From assembly GCF_003048875.2 (NCBI RefSeq), contig NZ_CP049264.1, positions 930,001-994,000 of the forward strand: a DNA stretch of 64,000 nt, read 5' to 3'. Numbering within the stretch: the stretch's first letter is position 1; each line of letters begins with the position of its first letter. Shown here piece by piece: positions 52,450 through 61,400 of the stretch. The position numbers and the translations under genes were made by a program. The stretch is from Campylobacter concisus. Lineage in GTDB: Bacteria > Campylobacterota > Campylobacteria > Campylobacterales > Campylobacteraceae. A model generated the notes under the pieces. That model searched no databases and was not told where the DNA came from. It worked only from the letters and a program-made list of their open reading frames with translations.

Positions 52450-53817
52450 ATGAAAAGTTGTTACATTTTTTCAGACAAAAATCTAGCATATTTGCAGGAA
52501 ATTATAGCTACAAAATTCAAAAAAGTTGAGATCTTTAAGATAACTCCAGACGAAAACGACAAAAAAAATCTAATAAATTTAAATGAAAAGGAGTTTTTTT
52601 TAAAATTTATAGATAAATTTGAAGAGCTAAAGGAGAGAAGCGACTTTGTCATAGTCGTTGGCTGTGAGGGCTTTAGCGTCTTTGGCAAGAGCGAGCTAAA
52701 TTTAAAGCTAGCTAGAAATTTAAACGCGCCTGTTTTTGACGAAAACGCAAGCGAGCTAAAGGCGCTAAATTTAAACTCAAAGCTTCTAATAACTGATAAA
52801 TTTGATGAAATTTTAAGCTATGAGCACGAGATCATCACGCCATTTAAATTTCAAAGCTTGCTTCTAAAAAGAGCTAAAGCGGCAAACAAAACCGTCGTTT
52901 TGCCTGAAAGTGATGATGAGAGAATTTTAAAAGCAGCTCACATCGTGCTAGAAAAAGGTGCGGCAAATATCATCTTGCTAGGCCTTGAGAGTGAAATTTC
53001 AAAAAAGGCAGCCACTTTGGGGCTAAATTTAAGCAAAGCCAAAGTGCTAAACCCAGCACAAAATGAGCTAACAGACAAATTTGCAAAGAAAATTTATGAG
53101 CTAAGAAAGCATAAAGGAATGGATGAAGACAAGGCAAACGCGCTTGCAAAAGATAAAATTTACTTTGCCACGATGATAATACATGAAGGCATAGCAGATG
53201 CCTTGGTAAGTGGCGCTACGATGAGTACGGCTGATACGATCCGCCCAGCCCTTCAGATCATAAAAACAAAGCCAAATGTAAGCGTGGTAAGCGGGGCATT
53301 TTTCATGGCGCTTGAAGAAGAAATTTCACTCTTTGCAGACTGCGCCGTCACGCCAAATCCAAGCGCAGACGAGCTAGCTAGCATCACGCTAAGTAGCGCT
53401 CAAACAGCAAGTGCCTTTGGACTTAATCCAAAGATCGCCATGCTAAGCTACTCAACAGCTGATAGTGGCAGCGGGGCCGATGTGGAGTTTGTAAAAGAGG
53501 CTGCCAAAAAAGCAAGCGAGCTTGATGCAAATTTAAAAATAGCTGCACCAATTCAGTTTGACGCGGCAGTTGATCTAAGCGTGGCTAGCAAAAAGATGCC
53601 AAATTCTGATGTGGCTGGGCAGGCAAATGTATTTATATTTCCAAATTTAAACTGCGGAAACATCTGCTACAAAGCAGTTCAGCGAAGTGCAAATGCCCTA
53701 GCGGTGGGTCCTATCCTTCAAGGGCTAAAAAAGCCAGTAAATGACCTAAGCCGTGGCTGCCTCGTCGAAGACGTGGTAAATACCATCTTAATAAGCGCGA
53801 TACAAGCAGGAGAGTGA
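52450..53817 (+). CDS. pta: Phosphate acetyltransferase
   Basis: Pta interconverts acetyl-CoA and acetyl phosphate. The product from ATG 52450 (455 aa) has a short N-terminal regulatory-like part and the catalytic domain with [55 protein letters not shown] and [18 protein letters not shown] lies before this ATG. ackA follows 1 nt after the stop, the usual pairing for acetate production or use. Confidence 0.94.
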   Translation: MKSCYIFSDKNLAYLQEIIATKFKKVEIFKITPDENDKKNLINLNEKEFFLKFIDKFEELKERSDFVIVVGCEGFSVFGKSELNLKLARNLNAPVFDENASELKALNLNSKLLITDKFDEILSYEHEIITPFKFQSLLLKRAKAANKTVVLPESDDERILKAAHIVLEKGAANIILLGLESEISKKAATLGLNLSKAKVLNPAQNELTDKFAKKIYELRKHKGMDEDKANALAKDKIYFATMIIHEGIADALVSGATMSTADTIRPALQIIKTKPNVSVVSGAFFMALEEEISLFADCAVTPNPSADELASITLSSAQTASAFGLNPKIAMLSYSTADSGSGADVEFVKEAAKKASELDANLKIAAPIQFDAAVDLSVASKKMPNSDVAGQANVFIFPNLNCGNICYKAVQRSANALAVGPILQGLKKPVNDLSRGCLVEDVVNTILISAIQAGE

Positions 53818-53818
53818 T

Positions 53819-55012
53819 ATGAGAATTTTAGTTTTAAACTCAGGTAGCAGCTCGATAAAATTTCAGCTTTTTGAAATGCAGACAAAAACAAGCCTAGCAA
53901 GCGGTCTAGTCGAGCAAATCGGCAGCTCTAGCTCAAGGGCGGTGCTAAAGGCAAATGGCGAAGTTTATGAGATAAAACGCTTCATAAAAGACCACCACGA
54001 CGGACTTGAAGCGATGAACGAACTCTTTACCACCTCGCATACGCTGCACGATCTAAGCGAGCTTGACGGCATCGGACACAGGATAGTGCATGGCGGCGAG
54101 AGCTTTTTTAGCTCGATGATCGTTGATGAAAGCGTCATCAAAAAGATCGAGGAGATAAGCCCACTAGCCCCACTTCACAACCCAGGGCACCTTGCTGGCA
54201 TCAAAAACGCGATGAAAGAGAGCAAAAATGTGCCTCACGTGGTCGTTTTTGACACAGTGTTTCATCAAAGCATGCCAGAGTACGCCTACCGCTATGCCCT
54301 ACCCTACGACGTTTGCAAGACTCATCACATCAGAAAATACGGCTTTCATGGCACTTCGCACAGATATGTCTGCAAGCAAGCGGCAAAAATGCTTGGCATA
54401 GAGTTTGATAAATTTAACGCTATCTCGCTTCATCTAGGCAACGGCGCCTCAGCTTGTGCTGTGCAAAATGGCAAAAGCATCGACACTTCGATGGGTCTTA
54501 GCCCACTTGAAGGGCTCATAATGGGCACAAGAAGCGGCGATATGGACCCAGCCGTGGTCATCTATCTGCTAAATATCGGCGTTTTAAAGTGGAACGAGAT
54601 CGATAATTTTTTAAACAAAAAGAGCGGACTTTTTGGAATTTGTGGCTCAAGCGACATGAGAGAGGTCGTAGCTAAGATGCAAAACGACGAGCGCGCAAAG
54701 CTTGCATTTGAGATGTTTTGCTACCGAGTGAAAAAGTATATCGGCTCATACTACGCCATTTTAGGGCGTGTTGATGCGCTCATATTTACTGGCGGTATCG
54801 GCGAAAATGCGCCAAACACAAGGCAAAAAATTTGTGATGATCTAAAGCATCTTGGTATCCACATCAACCACGAGCTAAATTTCTCAAACGAGCGAGGCGA
54901 GAGGTGCATAGATGAAGAAGGCGCTAAGATAAAAACGCTCATCATCCCAACCAACGAAGAGCTTGAGATCGCCATAGAGACAGCCAGAGTGATAAAAGAG
55001 AGAACGCTTTAA
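53819..55012 (+). CDS. ackA: Acetate kinase
   Basis: AckA makes ATP and acetate from acetyl phosphate. The 397-aa protein shows [50 protein letters not shown] and a late [10 protein letters not shown], all acetate kinase signatures. It is co-transcribed with pta; xerH begins 2 nt after the stop. Confidence 0.96.
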   Translation: MRILVLNSGSSSIKFQLFEMQTKTSLASGLVEQIGSSSSRAVLKANGEVYEIKRFIKDHHDGLEAMNELFTTSHTLHDLSELDGIGHRIVHGGESFFSSMIVDESVIKKIEEISPLAPLHNPGHLAGIKNAMKESKNVPHVVVFDTVFHQSMPEYAYRYALPYDVCKTHHIRKYGFHGTSHRYVCKQAAKMLGIEFDKFNAISLHLGNGASACAVQNGKSIDTSMGLSPLEGLIMGTRSGDMDPAVVIYLLNIGVLKWNEIDNFLNKKSGLFGICGSSDMREVVAKMQNDERAKLAFEMFCYRVKKYIGSYYAILGRVDALIFTGGIGENAPNTRQKICDDLKHLGIHINHELNFSNERGERCIDEEGAKIKTLIIPTNEELEIAIETARVIKERTL

Positions 55013-55014
55013 GC

Positions 55015-56079
55015 ATGAAATTCCCGCTTGACTGCAAAGATAGTTTTGAAAACTCATTTATATTTTGGCTAACTCGCTATGTCAAATTTAAACTTAGCTC
55101 GCTTTCAAACAAGGAGCTAAGAGATCCAAAGGCGCTTGCAAGTGTAAATTTCGCCCTAAGCCGCGAGATAAAAAACATAGAGCAGCTTGATGGGCTGGTA
55201 AAAAGCGCTAGAAATGCAGGACTAACTGGCATAAATACCTACTTTAATCCGCTTAAAAAGATATACGAGACGATGAAATTTTATGAGCTTAGCAGCCTAA
55301 AGCAGATCGATGAAGAGTTGCTAAGTGAAATTTTAGCAAGCACGACTGGCGGACTAAGTGATGCGAGCAAGAAAAACTACAGAATTTCAGTGATAAATTT
55401 CTTTGCCTTTTTAGACAAACAAAACGAAGAAGACGGCAAGGCTCATGTTTTTGATATAAATTTAAAAAACTGGGGCGGCGTTAGTGGCAACAAAGGGCAA
55501 AAACTGCCTGAGTTTATGGGCGAAGAGGAGGTTAAGAAATTTCTTGATGCGATCGAGCAGAGCGACTTTAAGCAAAACTCAAACCGCAATAAGCTCATCA
55601 TAAAAATCATCATCTTTACTGGCATTCGTGTGAGCGAGGCGCTAAATTTAAAGAGAAAAGATATCACTGAAGATGGTGATCTTTTTATCATTAGAATTCG
55701 TGGCAAAGGCAACAAATACCGCATCGTAATGATAAAGCGCCACCTCATAGAAGCGCACCTAGACGCGATCGCGATAAACTACATCAATAAAGAGGGCTAT
55801 CTTTTTATAAATAAAAAAGGCACGAGGCTCACACAAGCTTATGTTAGCCGTATCGTGGAGCAAATTTTATTTAAAGCTGGTATCAGAAAAGAGAAAAACG
55901 GCGCTCACATGCTGCGCCACACCTTTGCAACGATGCTTTATAAAAAGCAAAAAGACCTTGTGCTCGTGCAAGAAGCTCTTGGGCATGCAAGCCTAAATAC
56001 CTCACGAATTTACACGCACTTTGATAGTGACAAGCTAAAACTAGCTGCCAAAGTGGCTGAGGACTTGGCAAATGAGTAA
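55015..56079 (+). CDS. xerH: Tyrosine recombinase XerH
   Basis: The single-recombinase chromosome dimer resolvase of epsilonproteobacteria. The 354-aa protein has a core-binding N-terminal domain and a catalytic domain with the Arg in FTGIRVSEAL, RGKGNKYR (Lys), HMLRHTFATML (His and second Arg), LGHASLNTSRIYTHF (His and the nucleophile Tyr). Length fits XerH better than XerC/D (~300 aa). It follows ackA by 2 nt. I could not identify the difH recombination site in the flanks. Confidence 0.9.
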   Translation: MKFPLDCKDSFENSFIFWLTRYVKFKLSSLSNKELRDPKALASVNFALSREIKNIEQLDGLVKSARNAGLTGINTYFNPLKKIYETMKFYELSSLKQIDEELLSEILASTTGGLSDASKKNYRISVINFFAFLDKQNEEDGKAHVFDINLKNWGGVSGNKGQKLPEFMGEEEVKKFLDAIEQSDFKQNSNRNKLIIKIIIFTGIRVSEALNLKRKDITEDGDLFIIRIRGKGNKYRIVMIKRHLIEAHLDAIAINYINKEGYLFINKKGTRLTQAYVSRIVEQILFKAGIRKEKNGAHMLRHTFATMLYKKQKDLVLVQEALGHASLNTSRIYTHFDSDKLKLAAKVAEDLANE

Positions 56080-56115
56080 ATTTAAATCAAATTGTATAGA
56101 TTATTGGGAGAGAAA

Positions 56116-56694
56116 ATGAACGCAAATTCTATCATTTCGTTATTACAAGACAAGCTACCAAAGGACTTTGCCCTGCTAAAAATGCTAGAAAATAAACTAG
56201 ACGCACTTGATGAGAAAAGGCTTGATGAGCTGGCGCAAAAGATACCGATCTTAAATTTAAAGTCGCCTATCTTTGTCTTTTGGGTGGGGAGCTTCATCTT
56301 TGGTGCGCTTGGCGTAAAGCACTTTATGACGAGGCAAATTTAGCTTAAAGCCCAAGCAATCCAAAGGCAAACGCCTATACACTCTCAACTTTATAACGAG
56401 GCAAATTTGGCTTGGAGCGCTAAAACTAGCCATTTTTTTAGCCAATGCCGTCCTTTTTATTTTCATAATCAGTGCGACACCTAACCCAGTTGCAAACGTT
56501 ACAAACGAATATCTGCAAAATACCATTAGACTAATCGGAGTAAATACCTTTATAGCTGGTATCTTGGGCGTTGTCATACCCATTTGATAATTGCCTATCT
56601 TTCTAATCAGCAGTGCCGTAAGAAAGCAAATTTAGAAAAAAATTTAAAAGCTATAGACAAGCAAGCTCAAAAACTACTTTGCCTCGCGATATAA
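56116..56694 (+). pseudogene. Broken TM2-like membrane protein gene
   Basis: From ATG 56116 (GGGAG upstream) the frame reads MNANSIISLLQDKLPKDFAL...FGALGVKHFMTRQI and stops at TAG 56341. The last 26 nt before and across that stop recur 67 bp later (56388-56413) as ...FITRQIWLGALKLAIFLANAVLF, in the next frame. Near 56585, IPI-TGA can be restored to IPIWIIAYLSNQQCRKK by adding one G, after which the frame runs to a TAA at 56692-56694. Removing 67 bp and adding 1 bp gives a continuous 170-aa protein with a GALGVxxF TM2-type motif and several membrane helices. So it carries an insertion/duplication, a nonsense change and a one-base deletion. Confidence 0.75.
56321..56413 (+). repeat. 26-bp near-identical direct repeat inside the broken TM2-like gene
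   Basis: The 26 bases at 56321-56346 and 56388-56413 differ at two positions (ATGAC/ATAAC and TTTAG/TTTGG). The repeats are 67 bp apart, flanking a 41-bp stretch of unknown origin that interrupts the gene. Confidence 0.8.
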
Positions 56695-56850
56695 AATTTA
56701 AAACCCCTGCTTATATAACGCAAGATGTGGCTTGCCTTTATGCCTCTTTTGTATTAGCCGCTTTCAAAAAGGCGGCAAGACATTGAGCTTTTTAAATTTA
56801 AAATTTTAAATTTGATATGAAATTTAACCTGCTCGCAAAGTCAAATTTGA

Positions 56851-57303
56851 CTATTTTTTTGCCTTTTGCTCTTCTAAATTTTCCATAGTCTTATTTGCCT
56901 CTTGCTCTTTAAACTCTTCAAAAAGCTCATCATACCTAGCCTTAGCATTTTCGTATACGCCAGATGGCAAGGTGATATTTAGATCGTCCTTTAGGCTTAT
57001 GACGTCATCGCAGGCGTTTTGATAGCCAAGGTCGCAGCTTTTCATAAAATAGCTCACGCTAAGCTCGATATTTGAGTGCTTTTTTAGATCACTATCCATC
57101 TGCTCGTTTATCTCTTCATTTACAAACATATCGCCCAAAGCCTCGCACGAAAGCACATCTTTTTGCTCACAACCATCGTAAAAAATTTCATACGCAGTTG
57201 CGTAGTCTCCGGCGCTTCTAGCCTCATTGCCCCTGTCGTAGTCATCGATGTCAAAGCTAGAAGCTAAGCTTAAGATTAGAGCTAAAAAAACTATCTTTTT
57301 CAT
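56851..57303 (-). CDS. Secreted Sel1-like repeat protein
   Basis: A 150-aa protein with a signal peptide (KKIVFLALILSLASSF) and about two Sel1-like/TPR-like repeats, each with paired Cys: FYDGCEQKDVLSCEALGDM and SCDLGYQNACDDV, the pattern of Helicobacter cysteine-rich Hcp proteins. The Lys/Glu-rich C terminus is a coiled coil-like tail. Its start overlaps the murF stop by 4 nt. The role is unknown; periplasmic location near wall-synthesis genes is suggestive only. Confidence 0.75.
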   Translation of the reverse strand: MKKIVFLALILSLASSFDIDDYDRGNEARSAGDYATAYEIFYDGCEQKDVLSCEALGDMFVNEEINEQMDSDLKKHSNIELSVSYFMKSCDLGYQNACDDVISLKDDLNITLPSGVYENAKARYDELFEEFKEQEANKTMENLEEQKAKK

Positions 57304-58724
57304 ATAAAACTCGGTGCGTCGTTTGAAAATAGTATAAGATCGCCAGCATGCGTGTTTTGGGCTAAAATTTCTTGCATTTTGTTCTTGTCCTTTAGGATGA
57401 TGATCTTTGGCTTTACGATATGTTTTAGTAAAGTTTGCGCGTTTAGCGAGCTTGTGATGATGACTAGGTCGAAAATTTCATTTATTACCTTGGCCAAATT
57501 TGCATTTTGCTCCGCATCGCTCTCAACGATACCAGGCGTTAGCAGCACTTTTCTGCCAGCGTAGGTGCTTACTAGCTCGTAACTTGCGCTCATGCCTGAG
57601 AAATTTCCATTGAAGCTATCGTCTATTATCAGCTTGCCGCCAGCCTCGATCTTGCTTAGGCGGTGCTCGACGTTTTTCATCTTAGATAGCGCACTATCTA
57701 TCGCTTCATCGCTCATTTTTAGGTATCTTGCCACCTTGATGCAAACGGCTAAATTTGTAGCGTTAAATTTACCAAGAAGCGGCGAGGCGTAGTTTTTGCC
57801 ATCAAGCGTAAATGAAATTCCATCTAAATTTGCATTTATATCTTTTAGGTTCTCATCGTAAATTTCTATATTTTCGCTTGCCTCTTTTTTTGTCGAGCTA
57901 TGCAAAAATGCCATTTGCAAGCGAGCGCTTTGAAGTGCTTCAAGCTTTGTCGCGCGGATGTTATCAAGCGTTTTAAAGTACTCAATGTGTTGCGCGCCGA
58001 TCTCGCCAACGATGACGATTTGTGGATTTAGAAATTTAGTGATCTCTAGGATGTCGCCCTTTAGTCTAGCGCCTGCTTCTGCGATGTAAATTTGCGTTTG
58101 CTCGCTTAAATTTTCGTTGATATCTTTGATGATGCCAGCCATTGTATTGACGCTGCGTGGCGTTTTATAGCAAACAAGGCTATCTTTTAAAATTTCAAAG
58201 AGAAAATTTTTTATGCTCGTTTTGCCGTAGCTTGCGGTGATTAGGATGATCTTTAGCTCTTTGTTTGCGCCAAGTTTTTTAAGTGCCCTGTTTTTAAAGC
58301 CTTGAAATTTGATCTTTTCTAAAATTTCACTAAAAAATAGGCTCACGACCAAGACAAAAAGTGGCATAGGAGCCAAAAACGCCTTGTGGATGATGAAATT
58401 TAAAGCGTAGTTTAAGATGATAGCGCAAGCAAGGATGGCAAAAAAGTGCTTGATCCTGCCTGTAAAGACTAGCTTTTTATCAAGTTTTTTATGCCAAAGA
58501 TAAAGAGCTGGCAAAAGCGCAAAGTAAAAATAGATAAAAAACCACTTGCCAGTCGTGTAAAATAGCACCAAAGGCACTATAAAGAAAAAGACGTGCCAAG
58601 CGGGCTTTGTGAAGTGAAAGAGCACGCGCTCAGGCCTATATGAAAACCACTGAAAGCAAGTGATCACATAAAAAGCAAGCGCAAAGATAAATAAAACTGT
58701 GCTTATGCTTAAAAATATACTCAT
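57300..58724 (-). CDS. murF: UDP-MurNAc-tripeptide:D-Ala-D-Ala ligase with membrane N terminus
   Basis: MurF adds D-Ala-D-Ala to the UDP-MurNAc tripeptide. This 474-aa form has several hydrophobic helices in the first ~130 residues, then the Mur ligase core: the ATP loop is ILITASYGKTSIKNF (Tyr in place of the usual Gly), then KTPRSVNTMAGI, EAGARLKGDI and NGNFSGMSASYE. The membrane start is a feature of the Campylobacter-type enzyme. ddl, which makes its substrate, is three genes upstream in the same operon. Confidence 0.88.
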   Translation of the reverse strand: MSIFLSISTVLFIFALAFYVITCFQWFSYRPERVLFHFTKPAWHVFFFIVPLVLFYTTGKWFFIYFYFALLPALYLWHKKLDKKLVFTGRIKHFFAILACAIILNYALNFIIHKAFLAPMPLFVLVVSLFFSEILEKIKFQGFKNRALKKLGANKELKIILITASYGKTSIKNFLFEILKDSLVCYKTPRSVNTMAGIIKDINENLSEQTQIYIAEAGARLKGDILEITKFLNPQIVIVGEIGAQHIEYFKTLDNIRATKLEALQSARLQMAFLHSSTKKEASENIEIYDENLKDINANLDGISFTLDGKNYASPLLGKFNATNLAVCIKVARYLKMSDEAIDSALSKMKNVEHRLSKIEAGGKLIIDDSFNGNFSGMSASYELVSTYAGRKVLLTPGIVESDAEQNANLAKVINEIFDLVIITSSLNAQTLLKHIVKPKIIILKDKNKMQEILAQNTHAGDLILFSNDAPSFI

Positions 58725-59506
58725 CTTATCTCCTCGATCCCGCTCTCATCGTCATCTAGCACGACATTTTTTGCTTCATTTGGCTCAAAGTTTATCCCTT
58801 TTTCTATCTCGTCGCTTATAAATTTAGCGTGGAGCAAAAAGAAAAAATGATCGCCACCAAGCGGGAAAAATGAGCTATTTTTGATAAGTCTATCTATGCT
58901 CTCGCCGCTTGTTACAGGCGTTGCCTTGTCATTTTCTCCCCAAAATATAAAAGCCCTGCCCCCAAAGTCAGCAAAATGCTTTGTAAAATCCTCATCAACG
59001 ACGTTTTTTAGGGTTTCATACATCACTCTGCTCATGCCGCTCACATCTTTTGTGGCAAAGAGTTTGTAAAATTTACCAAAGCCAAATATCTTTAAAATTT
59101 TAAAAATTGCTATCTTTGCTCGCACGATAAATGGCTTTTTGACGACTATACCAGCAGAGCTTAAAAGCACTAGATATGGTGGTTTTAGAAGCGTTGCGAC
59201 CTTGCCGCCAAAGCTATGTCCTGCGATGATGTCTGGTTTTATACCAAGCTCAGCGCAAAAATTTGCAACGATTTTTGCGTAGTCACTTGTTCTTAAAGGC
59301 TTAAAAATGGAGCTTTTGCCAAAGCCTGGCATGTCGATATAGACGTGACAAAACTCGCTTAAATAGTGTCCAAAAGCCTTTTTCATTATCTCTTTGTTTG
59401 CGCCCCAGCCATGCAAGAAAAGCACTACTTTTTTACATTTTGGATTTACAACTTCGTAGCTGATCTCGTACTCGTCTGAGCCGTATTTGACTGCCCTACT
59501 CGCCAT
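58721..59506 (-). CDS. Alpha/beta hydrolase
   Basis: A 261-aa protein with LFLHGWGANKE (oxyanion hole), the nucleophile Ser in GHSFGG, an Asp in FWGENDKATPV and the last His in GGDHFFF, a full catalytic triad. The substrate cannot be stated. From ATG 59506 it overlaps the antitoxin-like gene by 11 nt and murF by 4 nt. The same gene lies beside murF in C. jejuni, from memory. Confidence 0.85.
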   Translation of the reverse strand: MASRAVKYGSDEYEISYEVVNPKCKKVVLFLHGWGANKEIMKKAFGHYLSEFCHVYIDMPGFGKSSIFKPLRTSDYAKIVANFCAELGIKPDIIAGHSFGGKVATLLKPPYLVLLSSAGIVVKKPFIVRAKIAIFKILKIFGFGKFYKLFATKDVSGMSRVMYETLKNVVDEDFTKHFADFGGRAFIFWGENDKATPVTSGESIDRLIKNSSFFPLGGDHFFFLLHAKFISDEIEKGINFEPNEAKNVVLDDDESGIEEIR

Positions 59507-59726
59507 CGTTTTCTCTCTTTTTAGCAGCGTAAATGCTCTCAAGCACGCTTACTGCTTCGCAAAGGCGCTCGTACTCCTCCATATTTAAAAGGACAGCTTC
59601 AAATTTATTGTTTTTAACGATGACAGCGCGCTTTAGCTCGCTAGCTCCCACACGAGAAAGGACTGAGCTAAAATTTCTAACCACCTCGGTTGCTGTATAA
59701 ATTTCATCTTTTGTAAAAGTTACCAT
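59496..59726 (-). CDS. Phd/YefM-like antitoxin, no toxin partner
   Basis: A 76-aa protein with the Phd/YefM N-terminal fold: YTATEVVRNFSSVLSRV, then RAVIVKNNKFEAVLLNMEEYERL, which matches the pattern 'i...ar.nfs.vl..v...g...it..nk..avll...ye.l'. Such proteins bind operator DNA and neutralise Doc- or YoeB-like toxins. No toxin gene is next to it: the downstream gene is a hydrolase and the upstream one is ddl. It may be a domesticated regulator or an orphan antitoxin. Confidence 0.8.
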   Translation of the reverse strand: MVTFTKDEIYTATEVVRNFSSVLSRVGASELKRAVIVKNNKFEAVLLNMEEYERLCEAVSVLESIYAAKKRENDGE

Positions 59727-59739
59727 TGTCGCTCTTTAT

Positions 59740-59751
59740 GTAAAATTTTAC
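59740..59751. promoter_or_regulatory. Palindrome GTAAAATTTTAC upstream of the Phd-like gene
   Basis: A perfect 12-bp palindrome 14 bp before the antitoxin-like ATG, followed by a half-site GTAAAAT. Phd-type proteins bind palindromes in their own leader, so this is a candidate operator; the sequence is AT-rich and may be chance. Confidence 0.35.
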
Positions 59752-59790
59752 GTAAAATATCACAAACTACTTTATATATCGCTAAATAAA

Positions 59791-60831
59791 CTAGAGCTTG
59801 CCGCTACCTTTTACCGAAGTGATCGAGTTTATAAATTTATAATCAATCTTTATCTCACGCTCTTTTGGGAGTGAGTTTGCAAGGGCGTTTAGCGTGCTCT
59901 CAAAGTCCTCAAATAGATAGTTTGCAAGGCTTCCTGGGTTTGGATTGATCTCGTTTAGATAGACCTCGTCATCTATCACGAAAAAGTCACATCTAATGAT
60001 CGCTCCGTCAAATCCACAATCATAAATTTTAGAAAAGTTAAATTTAAGCTTTTGTTTTAGCTCTTCAGAAATTTCCGCCTCTTTTACCTTATTTTCATTT
60101 GAAAAACTAAGATATTTTTGCTCGTAGTCAAGAAATTCTTTCTTTTTTGGCTCTTCGACGATAGAAAATTTGATCTTTCCATCGATCTTGCAGCCAGCTA
60201 AGTTATACTCTTTGACGCCTTTTATAAAAGGCTCTACCAAAACATCTTTGTCAAATTCAAACGCCACGTCTTTTGCGTAGGCAAGCTCACTATCATCATG
60301 CACGACGCTCACGCCGATGCTGCTGCCTAGCCTTGCTGGCTTTAATATAATAGGATAGTGAAATTTTGGCTCGCTTTGTCGAGTTAGCATCTCATAGTCA
60401 AGCGCCTTTACACCAGCCTTTTGCGCTAGAAATTTAGTAAGCTCTTTGTTGTAGCTAAGCGCGCTTGCTTCAAGCCTTGGACCTATGTATTTGACCCCGT
60501 AAAAGTCAAAAAGTGCCGCTATCTTACCATCTTCGCCGTCCATGCCGTGGATCAAATTTATAACGACGTCACATTCAACTTTGTTTGCGCCAAAAAGTGA
60601 GTGCGCGTAAAAGCCGCCCTTTGCTAAAGATAGCTTCTTTGAGTTTTTGTATTTGCCAGAGCTAAAGAAATTTGCCCTCATATCTTTTTGCTCGATCAGG
60701 TAAAAGTCCCTATTTGCATCGCAAAATATAAATTTTAGCTCCTGTTTTAGGACGTTTTTTAAAACTATCGCGCTTACTATGCTTATCTCATGCTCAAAAC
60801 TCTTTGCCCCAAATATCACGCCTAAATTCAT
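59791..60831 (-). CDS. ddl: D-alanine--D-alanine ligase
   Basis: Ddl makes D-Ala-D-Ala for MurF. The 346-aa ATP-grasp protein has [42 protein letters not shown] and the metal site INPNPGSL near the C terminus. It lies 11 nt after ruvA and is separated from the antitoxin-like gene by 64 bp that contain a candidate operator. Confidence 0.95.
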   Translation of the reverse strand: MNLGVIFGAKSFEHEISIVSAIVLKNVLKQELKFIFCDANRDFYLIEQKDMRANFFSSGKYKNSKKLSLAKGGFYAHSLFGANKVECDVVINLIHGMDGEDGKIAALFDFYGVKYIGPRLEASALSYNKELTKFLAQKAGVKALDYEMLTRQSEPKFHYPIILKPARLGSSIGVSVVHDDSELAYAKDVAFEFDKDVLVEPFIKGVKEYNLAGCKIDGKIKFSIVEEPKKKEFLDYEQKYLSFSNENKVKEAEISEELKQKLKFNFSKIYDCGFDGAIIRCDFFVIDDEVYLNEINPNPGSLANYLFEDFESTLNALANSLPKEREIKIDYKFINSITSVKGSGKL

Positions 60832-60842
60832 CTTTTTTATCC

Positions 60843-61400
60843 TTATCCTAGTTTTTTAAGTGCCTCTTTTATAAGATCGCTCGTGTTTTCACTCTTACAA
60901 TCAGGCAAAATTTTCACTATCTTCTCACGCTTAAAGCCAAGCGCTTCAAGTGCCAAAAGCGCCTCATTTTGGTAGCTTGGCACGCTCTCGTCGCTTATAA
61001 GCTTAGCATCACTTAGCTCGGCTATTATTCGTCTAGCTGTCTTTGGTCCGATGCCTGGCACGCTTTTAAAGGTGTCTGCGTCACCGCTTATTATGGCGTT
61101 TGTAAATGCCTGCGAGCTAAGACTTGAGCAAACCGCCATCGCTGTGCTAGCTCCGATGCCATTTAGCTTGATAAGCATCTCAAACATCTTTTGCTCATTT
61201 GCATCTAAAAAGCCGTAGAGTAAATTTGCGTCCTCTCTTATGATCTGCGTTATGGCAAGCTCGGCCTTTTCGCCTTTACTAAGTTTTGCTGAGCAAAAAA
61301 GCGAGATAAAAATCCCATAACTTACTCCGCTATTTGTCTTAAGTATGGCAAATGCAGGCTCTTTTTTTGTAACGACGCCTTCGATTGCTTTTATCATCAT
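60843..61400 (-). CDS. ruvA: Holliday junction DNA helicase subunit RuvA
   Basis: RuvA binds four-way junctions and guides RuvB branch migration. The 185-aa protein has the OB-fold start [13 protein letters not shown], two helix-hairpin-helix segments ([13 protein letters not shown] and [16 protein letters not shown]) and the C-terminal domain [12 protein letters not shown]. Two ATGs lie in tandem; the first overlaps the stop of the FapA-like gene. Confidence 0.95.
   Translation of the reverse strand: MMIKAIEGVVTKKEPAFAILKTNSGVSYGIFISLFCSAKLSKGEKAELAITQIIREDANLLYGFLDANEQKMFEMLIKLNGIGASTAMAVCSSLSSQAFTNAIISGDADTFKSVPGIGPKTARRIIAELSDAKLISDESVPSYQNEALLALEALGFKREKIVKILPDCKSENTSDLIKEALKKLG

Noticed and set aside
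56257-56583. 108-codon minus-strand frame over the broken TM2-like gene
   Set aside because: The plus strand gives a coherent membrane protein after repair; the minus frame has no domain or start signal.
59496-59542. Upstream start (59542) for the alpha/beta hydrolase
   Set aside because: It would increase the overlap with the antitoxin-like gene to 47 bp and has no better ribosome binding site than ATG 59506.
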